A stretch of 64,000 bases of DNA from contig PCBK01000114.1 of the NCBI GenBank assembly GCA_002731275.1, positions 40,237 to 104,236 of the forward strand. Reading direction: 5' to 3'. Shown here piece after piece: positions 34,100 through 44,200 of this stretch. Origin of the DNA: Deltaproteobacteria bacterium. Lineage in GTDB: Bacteria > Myxococcota_C > UBA6777. The stretch's first letter is position 1, and the number at the start of each line of letters is the position of its first letter. Made by a program: the position numbers and the translations under genes. The notes beneath the pieces were generated by a model that saw nothing but the letters and a program-made list of their open reading frames with translations, made no database searches and was not told the origin of the DNA.

Positions 34100-34666
34100 C
34101 GTACATAACCTTTCGTCGTAGAAAAGACGCACACCTCACTCATATCGAGGGGATGTTATATTTGAGTCACTTGCGTACGTATTGGGTGGTAGAGTCTTTG
34201 GCTCTACGATTTCTCGTTGTATCCAAAACCCCGAAAACATGCAAATCTTTTTTAACTGTAAATCATACCTGTTGGCCGCCATGCAAGGCGTATACCATGT
34301 TTTTTCTTTATTTCTCAGTTTGCAGTGTACACGATGTTGTTCATCACGTGCTTTTTTTGTCTTCAGAGAGAACAGGAGTAATGGTGCTCCATCTTGTCCT
34401 GTTGGTTCGCGTCTTCACAATGAGACGCGGACAATAGAATGCTCTTTGTGTTTTTTTATGTTCTTGTTTTTTATCAAGGAATGTTGTTTCCTTTTGTGTG
34501 GAGTGTGATTTATCCAGTCCGTGTGTGAATCAAATGCTACAGAGTGCATTGTGAACAGCTACTTGACGGGAGGATAGCACTTCATAGAGAATACCTCGGC
34601 GAAAGTTGTGTCGGATTGTATAAGGCCTCTTCCACCTAGTGGCCGATAAGTGTGATCAGGAGCAGT
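34100..34666. other. Divergent intergenic region, AT-rich
   Basis: 567 bp between the barrel gene (minus) and the Omp85 gene (plus). Small open frames here lack ribosome sites and credible composition. One hairpin (7-bp arms CGCGTCT/AGACGCG, 34408-34429, 8-nt loop) was seen; no T-tract follows, so it is not a typical terminator. Must carry promoters for both sides but none could be pinned down. Confidence 0.45.
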
Positions 34667-37096
34667 ATGTTTCCTCAGAGAGGGGATTTCCCTGGACCCC
34701 AAATACATCATCGTTGTTTTGTGTCTGTGCTGTGTTGTGTGTTTGCGTTGCTGTCAGGCTGTGCGACGATCAAAACAGAGAACAAACGCAAGACCCCTAG
34801 AGTCATTTGGTCTGTCGAGTTTGAAGGCCGAAATGATAGAGGCCAAAAGGTCCCCCTGAAGATGAGCCAGTCGCGCTTGTTACAAGCGATCGAGAACGTT
34901 CCTACACCTCGTCTCGTTCGATGGACACGGCTACGTCTTACTGGTCGTTTCTCTCTGGAAAAATCCCGTCGCATCTTTAAGTCAGACCTTGAGCGTGTCA
35001 AGCAACTGTATCGCTACTACGGCTACTACAACGCAAAACCCCGGTTTGTGTTGGAGGAAGACAAGACGACGCTCACATACGAAAACGCCTACCGCAATTA
35101 TCAGCGCTCCAAAGTCATTTTATACGTCAACGAAGGAAAACGGGTCACAGTCGACAAGTTGGAGATTGATATCCAACCCAAGAACCACCCACAGATCAAA
35201 GAGATTAAAGCACAGCTTCGCAAGCTCGCGCTCACAAAAGGGGGATTCTTCTCGACGCCGGACTATCGCCTGAGTAAAGGGCAAATCCAAAAGCGCTTAC
35301 AAGATCTTAGCTTCGCTTTGGTGAAAGTGCGCGGGCAGGTGATTGTCGATAAGGAGCCGAGTAATCCGACTGCCGAGATCAAGTTGATCGTTCGACCTGG
35401 TCCTCGATGTAGCTTTGGGGGGCTGCAATTTATCGGTAACAAGCGGGTGAAGAAGGAGCTGTTGCGCTATTTGATCAGCTTCAAAAAAGGACAGTTGTAC
35501 AAGGTGCAGGCCTTGATCGACTCACAGCGTGTCCTCTCTGCCCTCGGTTTGTTTTCGACAGTGGACTTCAAACCTCAACTCGATGAAGTGCGTAAAGCCC
35601 GCAGTGGGCCATGTTACGTTCCCCCCGACAGCAAACGCTATAGAGCCTCAAAGGGGCTCTGTCCCATCCCCATTAAACTCGAATTGTACGAAGATCAGTT
35701 TCAGTCCATCAAGGTGGGTGCGGGGTTTGTGATCGATGGTCAACGCAACCAGATACAATTGGGGATCAATTGGACTTGGTTACATGTTTTTCAGGGGTTG
35801 GATACATTAACCCTCGATGCCAAGCCTGGTTTGGCATTTTTGCCTGACATCTTCCGTCAATACGATGTGGGTCCAGACGCGACTGTTTCGCTTTCGTTTA
35901 AGCGACCGATTCTTTCGATCAACGCGGAGTATGGTGCGCGGCTTCTCTACCGCTACGCATCGCAGGTTGGGTCTGCCGACTTCCAAACGCTGTCACCGTC
36001 TACATGGTTTAGTCTTCCCATCTTGAAAAAGCTCAATCTCCGCGTGAGTTGGAATGTCGAAGTCGCCTTTGGTGTGCAAAATCCGCTCACTTTGGAGCGA
36101 GAGAACTACGTGTTGGATTACTTCGAGCAGCAGCTTGTGCTCGATCTTCGCGACGATATCCTCCGCACGACCAAAGGGATTTTCTTCTCCCTCTCTCTCC
36201 AGGAGGCTGGCCTCTTTGGTGGCAAATTCTCGTACTTTAAGGTGTCTCCAGAGTTTCGCTTTTTCATACCGCTCCCTGCAGGGATGGTACTCGCAGGGCG
36301 GCTACAATATGGCCTGATGTTCTCCAGTCGAAATTTTACGCCAGAAGAGCAACAAGAGGTGAGCGAGCGAGATGCGTTGCTCGCTCCTGAAGAACGTCGC
36401 GTGTTGGAGATCGTCAGAAGAAGCCCTCTGACACAACGTTTTTTCACAGGGGGTGCCAACAGCGTACGTGGTTGGACAGCTCGCTTCTTGGGCCCGCTGG
36501 CCTGCCAAATCCGCTCTCAACAACCCCTCACACAAGGAACGACTTCAACGGGTCGTGTTGGGAATCAAACCGGAGGAATTGTCAGGCGCATTGGACAAAG
36601 AGACAGTGTCGCACGTGCCGTGCCTGGAGCAGGGCAGCGATATGCTGGCGCGCGCTGTCAATCGGAAGCGGCTGAGGTTGCGCGCTCGCGATTTGGTGAT
36701 CTTGCAAGCAGACGCTCCGGCTTGCCCCAAGGCGTATATCCTGGCAGTTTGGGGATTCCTTCAGATGCAGTCCTTCAGGTGATCCCCATGGGTGGCGAAC
36801 ACCTTATGCTGGGTTCCCTTGAGCTACGTATTCCGTTGTCATTTATCCTCTCCAGTTTTGGTGCGGTGCTCTTTGTGGATGCTGGTTTGGTCCAGCTCGT
36901 CCCGAGGATTTTTAACGACGCTGGAGAGCTTGCCGAAGATCTTCGGCCCAGTGTGAGTGTGGGAGGAGGGATTCGATACCACCTGTCGTTTGGCGCTATC
37001 CGCGTCGATTTGGCGTGGAAACTCTTCCCCGACTCACTTCGCTATCCACTTCAACAAGGGTTCGAGGTTCACCTCTCATTTGGTGAGTCTTTCTAA
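34667..37096 (+). CDS. Omp85/TamA-like outer-membrane assembly protein with lipobox
   Basis: 809 residues from the ATG at 34667 (AGGAG five bases before). A signal peptide with lipobox LLSGC makes the mature N-terminus a lipidated Cys, rare for Omp85 proteins. POTRA-like domains follow (about 100-330: GRFSLEKSRRIFKSDLER, GLQFIGNKRVKKELL, ALGLFSTVDFKPQ), then a β-barrel with the family L6 motif GGANSVRGW and C-terminal FGESF. Role: insertion or secretion of outer-membrane components, possibly with the TamB protein encoded at 50922. Odd: between about 36495 and 36740 the frame gives a Gly/Gln/Arg-rich insert, while another frame reads more like normal protein (see finding). Confidence 0.87.
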   Translation: MFPQRGDFPGPQIHHRCFVSVLCCVFALLSGCATIKTENKRKTPRVIWSVEFEGRNDRGQKVPLKMSQSRLLQAIENVPTPRLVRWTRLRLTGRFSLEKSRRIFKSDLERVKQLYRYYGYYNAKPRFVLEEDKTTLTYENAYRNYQRSKVILYVNEGKRVTVDKLEIDIQPKNHPQIKEIKAQLRKLALTKGGFFSTPDYRLSKGQIQKRLQDLSFALVKVRGQVIVDKEPSNPTAEIKLIVRPGPRCSFGGLQFIGNKRVKKELLRYLISFKKGQLYKVQALIDSQRVLSALGLFSTVDFKPQLDEVRKARSGPCYVPPDSKRYRASKGLCPIPIKLELYEDQFQSIKVGAGFVIDGQRNQIQLGINWTWLHVFQGLDTLTLDAKPGLAFLPDIFRQYDVGPDATVSLSFKRPILSINAEYGARLLYRYASQVGSADFQTLSPSTWFSLPILKKLNLRVSWNVEVAFGVQNPLTLERENYVLDYFEQQLVLDLRDDILRTTKGIFFSLSLQEAGLFGGKFSYFKVSPEFRFFIPLPAGMVLAGRLQYGLMFSSRNFTPEEQQEVSERDALLAPEERRVLEIVRRSPLTQRFFTGGANSVRGWTARFLGPLACQIRSQQPLTQGTTSTGRVGNQTGGIVRRIGQRDSVARAVPGAGQRYAGARCQSEAAEVARSRFGDLASRRSGLPQGVYPGSLGIPSDAVLQVIPMGGEHLMLGSLELRIPLSFILSSFGAVLFVDAGLVQLVPRIFNDAGELAEDLRPSVSVGGGIRYHLSFGAIRVDLAWKLFPDSLRYPLQQGFEVHLSFGESF

Positions 37097-37130
37097 TCGA
37101 TATTTTGAGAAACAACGAAAGGTCAACGTT

Positions 37131-38153
37131 ATGAACTATACTCTCGTCATACCTGCGGCAGGTCGAGCCACTCGCGCGATGACGTTCACTGGCTATGGCG
37201 CGACGCCGAAGCCTCTCGTCTCTGTTGGCGGCAAGACGGTGTTTGGTCTCATCCTTGAAGAGGCTCGTCAGTCAGGGCTTCATGATCTCGCGATTATCGT
37301 CAGTGATGAGCAGGGGACGGAAGTGTATCGTCGCTACTTCGACCCGTTTAAGGACAACCCCAAGGGCTACGAAGCCACCAAAAAGAAACTCCCTGAGGCG
37401 ATCATTCAGCTCGAAAAAGATCGCAAGATGAATGTCGATTTTGTGTTTCAAGATGAACCGCTTGGATTTGGTCATGCGGTTGGGCTCGTATACCCGACGA
37501 TCAAGGACAAAGCCAACGAAGGGATCTTGATCGCGCTTGGTGATGATCTGATCTGTGGTGGACCGGCAGGTCTGTCCCAACTTATCGATGTCCACAAGAG
37601 TGTCGGTGGGATGGTCTTTATGGTTGAGGAGGTCTCTCGCGAAAGGGCCAAGCGCTTCGGCGTGATGCAGGTTCGTGAGCCTATCGATATTGGTCACACC
37701 CTCGCGCGCGCTGTGTTCTCTGTCGAAGGTGTCGAGGAGAAGCCGCAAGAGCCCAAGCCGAATATGATCGACGGTAAGCCCCGCTATTTTGCTGTCGCGG
37801 GTCGCTACCTTCTTGAGCCCGAAGACCTCGAATTCCTACACAGCCAAACCCCGACAAAGGGCAAAGAGTTGGACTTTACACCATTGTTCCGAAGAGCTGC
37901 TGAAGCAGGGCGTTTGACCGCGATCCTGCCTAACGGACGATTTCATACAGTGGGTAACGCCCTCGACGTTCAAAAGGCGGGGATCAGCTTTGCCTTACAA
38001 TCTTTTCAACAGCTACCCGACCATGAGCTCGTGAGGCACACCCTCAAAGAGCTCCTTGAGCTTGGCGCGCTTCGTTTTCAAGATGGCCATATTCACCTCC
38101 ATGAAGAGCTCGCTGAATCGCTCTCATGGTCTTCTCTTCTCGATGAAGATTAA
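37131..38153 (+). CDS. galU: UTP--glucose-1-phosphate uridylyltransferase
   Basis: 340 residues from the ATG at 37131 (AAAGG upstream); the frame extends into the preceding gene but without a better start. Nucleotidyltransferase A fold with IPAAGRATR (5-13), a signature loop altered to GYGATPKPLVSVGGK, DEPLGFGHAV (as in GalU) and LGDDLI for metal binding. Makes UDP-glucose for envelope polysaccharides. The N-terminal loop lacks the usual LPATK and has Met-Thr-Phe instead, a mild divergence. It lies 34 bp after the Omp85 gene, so cotranscription is likely. A C-terminal extension of about 40 acidic residues is present. Confidence 0.87.
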   Translation: MNYTLVIPAAGRATRAMTFTGYGATPKPLVSVGGKTVFGLILEEARQSGLHDLAIIVSDEQGTEVYRRYFDPFKDNPKGYEATKKKLPEAIIQLEKDRKMNVDFVFQDEPLGFGHAVGLVYPTIKDKANEGILIALGDDLICGGPAGLSQLIDVHKSVGGMVFMVEEVSRERAKRFGVMQVREPIDIGHTLARAVFSVEGVEEKPQEPKPNMIDGKPRYFAVAGRYLLEPEDLEFLHSQTPTKGKELDFTPLFRRAAEAGRLTAILPNGRFHTVGNALDVQKAGISFALQSFQQLPDHELVRHTLKELLELGALRFQDGHIHLHEELAESLSWSSLLDED

Positions 38154-38218
38154 GTCACGCACATTCATCCATTGAAGGAATGAATTGCAGCGGACACTGG
38201 TTGTGAAGAAGAAGTTCT

Positions 38219-38234
38219 TGTACCTTTTGGTACA
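38219..38234 (+). other. Short hairpin in the TldD leader
   Basis: TGTACC, loop TTTT, GGTACA. It lies 65 nt before the start codon; too short and without a T-tract to call a terminator. May be chance. Confidence 0.3.
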
Positions 38235-38298
38235 CACTCTGATGTTCCAGGTTGAACCGTTTTTCCATACTCTTTGGAGATACCAAAGGAGACACCAA

Positions 38299-40209
38299 AT
38301 GAAACGATCCATGTTGGGGACTTTGTTGCTAGGTATTTGCCTTGTGGCTGGCCCTGTCCATGCCAAAAGCGCAAAAGCCAAGAGCAAAGTCGCGGCCACT
38401 CAAACAAAGACCCAAAAAAAGGTCAAAGTTCATCGACTCAAAGCGCTACAAAAAACCCTCGTTGAAGAGTTGAAGCGCAATTGGGCCACCCTGCAAAAGC
38501 TCAAGCTGCCTCGAGTGTACTATATGGTCTATCGAATGAAGCAGGCAAAGAGCGTCGCTGTCGCTGCGAAAGACGGCGTGATCGTAAAGACCGCTGATAA
38601 CCGCAAGGCTCCATCACTCAGCGTCAATGTCAATTTGCGCGTTGGGAATCATAAGTTCGACAACACGGGAAAAGATGGCAACGATTATAAGATCCGTCGC
38701 CATTTGCTCCTCTTCTCCAGCAAACTTCCCTATGAAGTAGATAATGACATGCTGCGTCGTCGTCTGTGGCTTTGGACAGATCGTCGTTATAAGCAGGCGA
38801 TGGCACAGTATTCACGTAAGCGTTACGTGCGAAACTTGAAAGTCGAGATCAAGGATAAGAGTGGCGACTTCTCCAAAGAAGCTGTCATGAAACACGAGAA
38901 TGTTCCTCCTGCCTTGACGTTTAACTTGAAGCATTGGAAAAAAGTAGCGCGCGAACTCTCCAGTTTTTCCGCGACAAACCCCCACGTGATCAACTCTTCG
39001 GTCTCTGTCTCTGCGACGCAAAATGCCGAAATTATGGTTGATTCCGATGGCTCACGTGTGATCCGCTACAAGACCCTCTACAAGTACGCCATTTTCCTCA
39101 CTTATCTCTCTCCCAAGAAAGAGTATCTCAACAACTACCGACTCGAGTACGTCGACAAGGAGAGCAAGCTTCCTAACGCAAAACGTTTGAAGAAGTTGAT
39201 CAAGGTGACCCTCGCTGAAGTGGTGAACCAAGGAAACGCAGCCAAAGGGATTCCTGTTGAGGCTCCTGCGATCCTTATGCCCGATGTCTCCGGTGTGTTG
39301 TTTCACGAAGCCCTTGGACACAGACTCGAAGCACAGCGTATGCTCAACGAGTCGGACGGTCGTACTTTCCGCAAGAAAATTGGCCAAAAAGTCATCCCAA
39401 CCTTCCTCTCCGTGTTTGATGATCCTACCATCCGATACTGGGGCAAAACGCCACTGAATGGACACTATCATGTCGACTACCAAGGGGTAAAAGCCCAGCG
39501 TGTGACGTTGATCAAAGACGGCATCTTGCGTGGGTTCTTGCTCTCCAGAAAACCTATCGATAAGTTCCTTCGCTCCAATGGTCATGGTCGTGCGTTGTTT
39601 GGACGTACACCTGTCAGTCGTATGGGCTCACTTTTGATCAAGAGCAAGCGCGAGTACACCATGAAAAAGCTCCGTGAGATGCTCATCGCAGAGGCCAAGC
39701 GCCAAAACAAACCCCACGCCTTCATCATCGACCGTTCTTCTGGTGGATATACACACACCGGGACGTATGGTATCCAATCGTTCAAAAACCAGCCCAAGGT
39801 TGTCTACCAAATCGATGTCAAGACCGGAAAGCAAACACTTGTTAAAGGTCTGGAGATCATTGGTACGCCCCTTACTGTCGTGAACAACATCCTCGCGACA
39901 GGAAAAGATTATGGTGTCTTCAACGGTCACTGTGGGGCGGAGTCCGGCTGGGTTCCTGTCTCCGCGATTGCACCAAGTCTGCTCCTCAAAACTGTTGAGC
40001 TACAACGTGTGAAGATCAACCAAAAGAAACCTTACTTGTTGCCTCCTCCATTTGCTGCGACTAAAAAAGCAAAGAAAAAAACAAAGGCAGACAAGAAGAA
40101 GGCACCCAAAAAGACCCCTGCGAAAAAGAAACAAGCGTCCAAAACAACTCTCCCCAAAAAAGGGCAAGAGACCCACGGGAAAGTGTCTGCGAAACCCAAG
40201 GCAAAGTAA
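38299..40209 (+). CDS. Exported TldD/PmbA-family metallopeptidase
   Basis: 636 residues from the ATG at 38299 (AAAGGAGA upstream). A clear signal peptide (ending near VHAKS) makes it periplasmic or secreted, unlike E. coli TldD. The catalytic HEALGH (about 336-341) supplies two His ligands and the Glu; GHCGAESGWVPVSAIAPS (about 543-560) supplies the conserved Cys region, so the zinc site looks intact. Upstream, residues 30-60 and the last 60 residues are Lys/Ala-rich linkers. No TldE/PmbA partner is present nearby, so it may act alone as a secreted protease. A GTACC-type hairpin (38219-38234) sits in its leader. Confidence 0.88.
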   Translation: MKRSMLGTLLLGICLVAGPVHAKSAKAKSKVAATQTKTQKKVKVHRLKALQKTLVEELKRNWATLQKLKLPRVYYMVYRMKQAKSVAVAAKDGVIVKTADNRKAPSLSVNVNLRVGNHKFDNTGKDGNDYKIRRHLLLFSSKLPYEVDNDMLRRRLWLWTDRRYKQAMAQYSRKRYVRNLKVEIKDKSGDFSKEAVMKHENVPPALTFNLKHWKKVARELSSFSATNPHVINSSVSVSATQNAEIMVDSDGSRVIRYKTLYKYAIFLTYLSPKKEYLNNYRLEYVDKESKLPNAKRLKKLIKVTLAEVVNQGNAAKGIPVEAPAILMPDVSGVLFHEALGHRLEAQRMLNESDGRTFRKKIGQKVIPTFLSVFDDPTIRYWGKTPLNGHYHVDYQGVKAQRVTLIKDGILRGFLLSRKPIDKFLRSNGHGRALFGRTPVSRMGSLLIKSKREYTMKKLREMLIAEAKRQNKPHAFIIDRSSGGYTHTGTYGIQSFKNQPKVVYQIDVKTGKQTLVKGLEIIGTPLTVVNNILATGKDYGVFNGHCGAESGWVPVSAIAPSLLLKTVELQRVKINQKKPYLLPPPFAATKKAKKKTKADKKKAPKKTPAKKKQASKTTLPKKGQETHGKVSAKPKAK

Positions 40210-40403
40210 GTTGATTGTGCTTGTTTCTCGATGAGCTTGTGGGCCTCCCTCTCTCTCGCGACTTCTTTTTGTTTGACACCTCCGTGAACATCCCTACCTT
40301 TTGTCTTGTGACACTATGAACCCCCGTATCCTGAAGGTCGCCTTGTCATATCCCGCAGGTGGGTTGGATACGTTCTTTTCATTTTTACCTTTGAGGTGCC
40401 ATC

Positions 40404-40796
40404 ATGTTTCGTTGGGGACTTCTTTTCGTAACAGTAACTTCTTTGGAGTTGTTTTTGCTGCTCCAGCTAGGTGCCTACATGGGTATATGGTGGACTGCTG
40501 GGTTGATCTTGTTTACAGGGTTTCTTGGAGCGCACCTGACTCGGATGCAAGGTATTCGAACGGTCATGTCGATGCAAAAGACCATGCAGGAGGGGCGCAT
40601 GCCCCACAGAGAGATGATCGACGGTGTGTGTATTTTGATCGCAGGTGCGTTCTTGTTGACGCCTGGGATCCTGACAGACATCACTGGATTTTTGCTTTTG
40701 ACGCCGGCTTTCCGTGCTGTGTTGTACAGATACATCGAAAAGCGCGTGCAGCGATTTATCCAAGAAAACACCCACACGATTGTTATTGAGCAGTAG
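40404..40796 (+). CDS. fxsA: FxsA family membrane protein
   Basis: 130 residues. Two N-terminal helices separated by a short turn (TVTSLELFLLLQLGAYMG, TAGLILFTGFLGAHLTR), then LIAGAFLLTPGILTDITG and LLLTPAFR, which are hallmark FxsA motifs. In E. coli FxsA overproduction relieves exclusion of phage T7 by F plasmid PifA; its normal role is unclear. GAGGT precedes the start. Single gene between the exported TldD and the DUF4919-like gene. Confidence 0.9.
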   Translation: MFRWGLLFVTVTSLELFLLLQLGAYMGIWWTAGLILFTGFLGAHLTRMQGIRTVMSMQKTMQEGRMPHREMIDGVCILIAGAFLLTPGILTDITGFLLLTPAFRAVLYRYIEKRVQRFIQENTHTIVIEQ

Positions 40797-41204
40797 GCTC
40801 GCTCCCTCACCTCCCTCCTTATCTGCTCTCTGTGCCTCCTACAAAACGCAACTGTCCGATAAATCATCATCCTGTAATAACTGATGAATAGGCTCTTTTT
40901 TTACGTGGACACTTGATCTTCTGGAGGGGTTACGTTTATCGTTCTTGGCATTTTTGGCATGTTGTACAACTCCCACAAGACTCTCTCACCTGATCGATGA
41001 AGACTGGCGGCTATGTGGGATACGTCTGCGCAAAGGGTGTCCATGACACACTATGACAGGTGTTTGCTGTATACCATGAACCAACAGAATTCCTGGTTCG
41101 TTATATGCGGACGATGAATATGATTGTGAAAAATCCCGAGAGATCACTTTGTGCTGTGTGTACTTTGCAAAGTGAATGGTAGGGTTGAGACCAAAGGAGT
41201 TCAC
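40797..41204. other. Intergenic region with a 12-bp palindrome
   Basis: 408 bp between two plus-strand genes, no coding region seen. A perfect 12-bp palindrome ACTTTGCAAAGT (41162-41173) sits 32 nt before the DUF4919-like start and could be an operator. No clear promoter hexamer pair. Confidence 0.4.
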
Positions 41205-44200
41205 ATGTCTACCCGATATGAAGGCCTGCTTGAACAAGCAAGGGCCAATCCTGTTGACGCTGACTATACAGCGTTACGCATGGAGTTTACGAGCACTCCC
41301 CAGTACAAACCGTACGATAAAGATGATGCTCTGCTCGATACATTGACAAACGCTGTCAGTGTCAGTGATTGGGGGAAAATCCTCGAAGCGAGCAACGCGT
41401 TGCTCGCTGAAAACTACCTCGACATTAAAGCTCACCAGTGGGCGAGAGCTGCGTATGAGCACCTCGATCAGCCGCAATTTATGAGCTTTCACCTTCACTT
41501 TTCACAAGGTCTTCTCAACTCGATTCGTGACTCTGGCGATGGACTCACACCTGAGACTGCCTTCCACGTCATCGACGTACAAGAAACATACGCATTTTTG
41601 GATTCCCTTGGGGCCGAAGTGTTGGGGCAAAAGTTGGTCCGAGAGGGCGCACACTCCTACGATGTGATGGACGTCCAGCTCGCCGACGGAACCCAGCAAA
41701 CCTACTACTTCAACATTGATATCCAACAACAGGCACTCGAAGGGGCATCTGCTCTGATGGCGGCACCTGTCAGTGAGAGCCCATCATCTGCACCTGAGAG
41801 TGAGAGCAAGCCTTCATCCGGTGTGTTTGGGAAAATTGGGGCCACTCTTGGACAAGAGGAAGAAGAGGCGCAGCCCAGAAGACGTCGTCGCAGTAGCAGC
41901 GAAGGCGGCAGCTTTCTCGACAAATATAGCGATTATGACGATGGCTCCGCGAGCGCAAGCTTGCCAAGTAAAAGCAAGCCTTCGTCTGGCAGCTTTCTCG
42001 ACAAGTTCAGTGAACCCGAATCCACTTCTTCTCCTCCATCCTCGTCTTCGGCATCCTCTTCCTCTGCGAGCAGCGTGCTGGACAAGCTCTCTGGTGGTGC
42101 TTCGTCTTCGGGAGGGGCTTCTTCGACAAGTGGATTCCTCGATCGATTGGCTGAGGCGACAGGGGCTGCGCCGGACATCTCCGAAAAAGATATCCACATC
42201 CCCACGCCGACTGAGGTTGATGGCTTCTTCAAGAGTGAGTTGGGGTTGGAGTTTGAACAACAAGACGGTTCACTGACGATCCCGTTCGATAAGCTCTCAA
42301 AACAAACACAAGATCACCTCATTCAGCTCGAAAAGTCTGGTGATCCAATGGTCCTCTCTCAGGATGGTGGTGGGTTGTTTTGGCCCATCGTTGGGATCCT
42401 GTGTGGTCTCGGTGCATTTTATGCGACGTTCTCCTTGTTGACGACCCCTGGTGATTCTTCATCGGTCGTCTTCTGGACCGCTGCGATTTTCAGCTACTTT
42501 GGTGTCATGTTCATGGACGTGAGCGTGCGCTCCATCATGAAACGCAAACGTGCCAAAGTCGGAAGCTTCTACTACCCCGACAAATTCTACTTTTTGCACG
42601 TCGATTTTGACAAGGTTAAGGCATGGCCTCACATGCGCCTCGACCTCTCCAAGTCCGAATTTACGCACAATTGGTACAACGGTTACTACAGCAACAGTGA
42701 CTTCAATATCTCTTTCAGTGCACCCACAAGACTGAACATCACCCTGTATTCACAAGCGACAGGCGACCAATTGCTTGAGACCCTGAAGGTCAGGCAGATT
42801 GAGTCCTGGTTGGTCTACAATGGTGAAAAACTCTCTGGTGGTGACGGACGTGATTTGATCGTCCCGACTGTAAAAGGTGCAAAAGTCAGCAACAACGGTT
42901 GCTTGGTGCGCTCACTGATCCACGTTGGGGTCGCATGTGCCATCGGATTCGCGGCTGTTCCACTTCAGTACCAACTGAGCGATGGTGTCGAGTTCCGTTA
43001 CGCGACGCGCTCCAACACTGTGTGGGCTTACAAGAACTATCTCAGACGATACCCTACAGGTTCATACGTGGAGCAAGCCAAACAACACCTTGAACGCGTG
43101 ACATACGAAAAGTACAAGCGCTCCAACAAGGCATACTTGCTGCGTAAGTACCTCTATGATTACCCCAAGGGGCAATTTCGCAAAGAGGTCAACGAGCAAA
43201 TTCAGAGACTCTACGATGATGCGATCAATCGGTACGAAAGACGAACTCGTGGGCGTACAGAGGAGTCAAAAGCCATCATCAAGGTGCTCAAACACCTCAA
43301 AAAGGCGAACTTCCATGCTGTCTACGTACAGTATGTACCCAAGCTGTTGTTTAAAGACAGAAAATCCCAAGAGTTCAAGGACGCTCTTGAGAAGTCCTTG
43401 GCGTTGATGAAAGAGACTCGTCCAAGCGATTACAAACAGCTAAAGAACAAAGGAAAATTGCGTCCCGAGCCTGTAAAGCCTGCCTTCACGACCGAGATCA
43501 ACCGTGACCGTGAACGCTACATCACCACGATCCTTTCGAGCGCTTTTGGGAGCATCATTCCACAAGGGATCATGGAGTTTAGTGCGCAACAATACCCACC
43601 CAAAGACGCCGAGGTGGTCTTTCAGATCATCTATCGACTCAAGCGCAAATCTGTCAATACAAAGCTCTATGCTAGAAACTACCGATTGCGTCGTGCGCTT
43701 AAAAACGCTGGCCTGACTGCTGAGTCCGTGGTGCCTTCTGTGTACGTACAGAGCATGACACGAACACGTAATGGCCGAAACATTGGTCGTTATGCAGAGC
43801 GCACGCTCTTTGGGTTGACCGTGGATTGGACGATTAGAGTAAAGCTGAAAGGACAAGAGCCGCTCCAATTCGATATTGAGTCGGATACGGCTGGTTCTGT
43901 GAGTCTTCGCAGTGGTCGTATCACCACACTCTACGCTTACAACCGGATGGCAGAGAACGCTTTTGATCGTTTTGCTTCCAAGTTGCAAACCCGTTTTGGT
44001 GTTCGTGCTGGTGCAGACTCTGCGATGCAGAAGTTCGTGTGGGAGATGCCACCTTCCTTCCGTAAAAAATATCTTGCATACGACTACATGGAGCGCAAAA
44101 AGAAAGTCAAAGCGCTCTGGAGTCGGCTTGATCGCTTCTACTACGCGCTCCCTTACAAAATGAAGAGCCGATACCGTGTCGGTGGTCTTTACAAGAGGCG

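Noticed and set aside
34153..34508. Short plus-strand frames in the AT-rich gap
   Set aside because: No ribosome site, skewed Phe/Leu/Val/Cys composition, and overlapping frames of similar length; probably chance.
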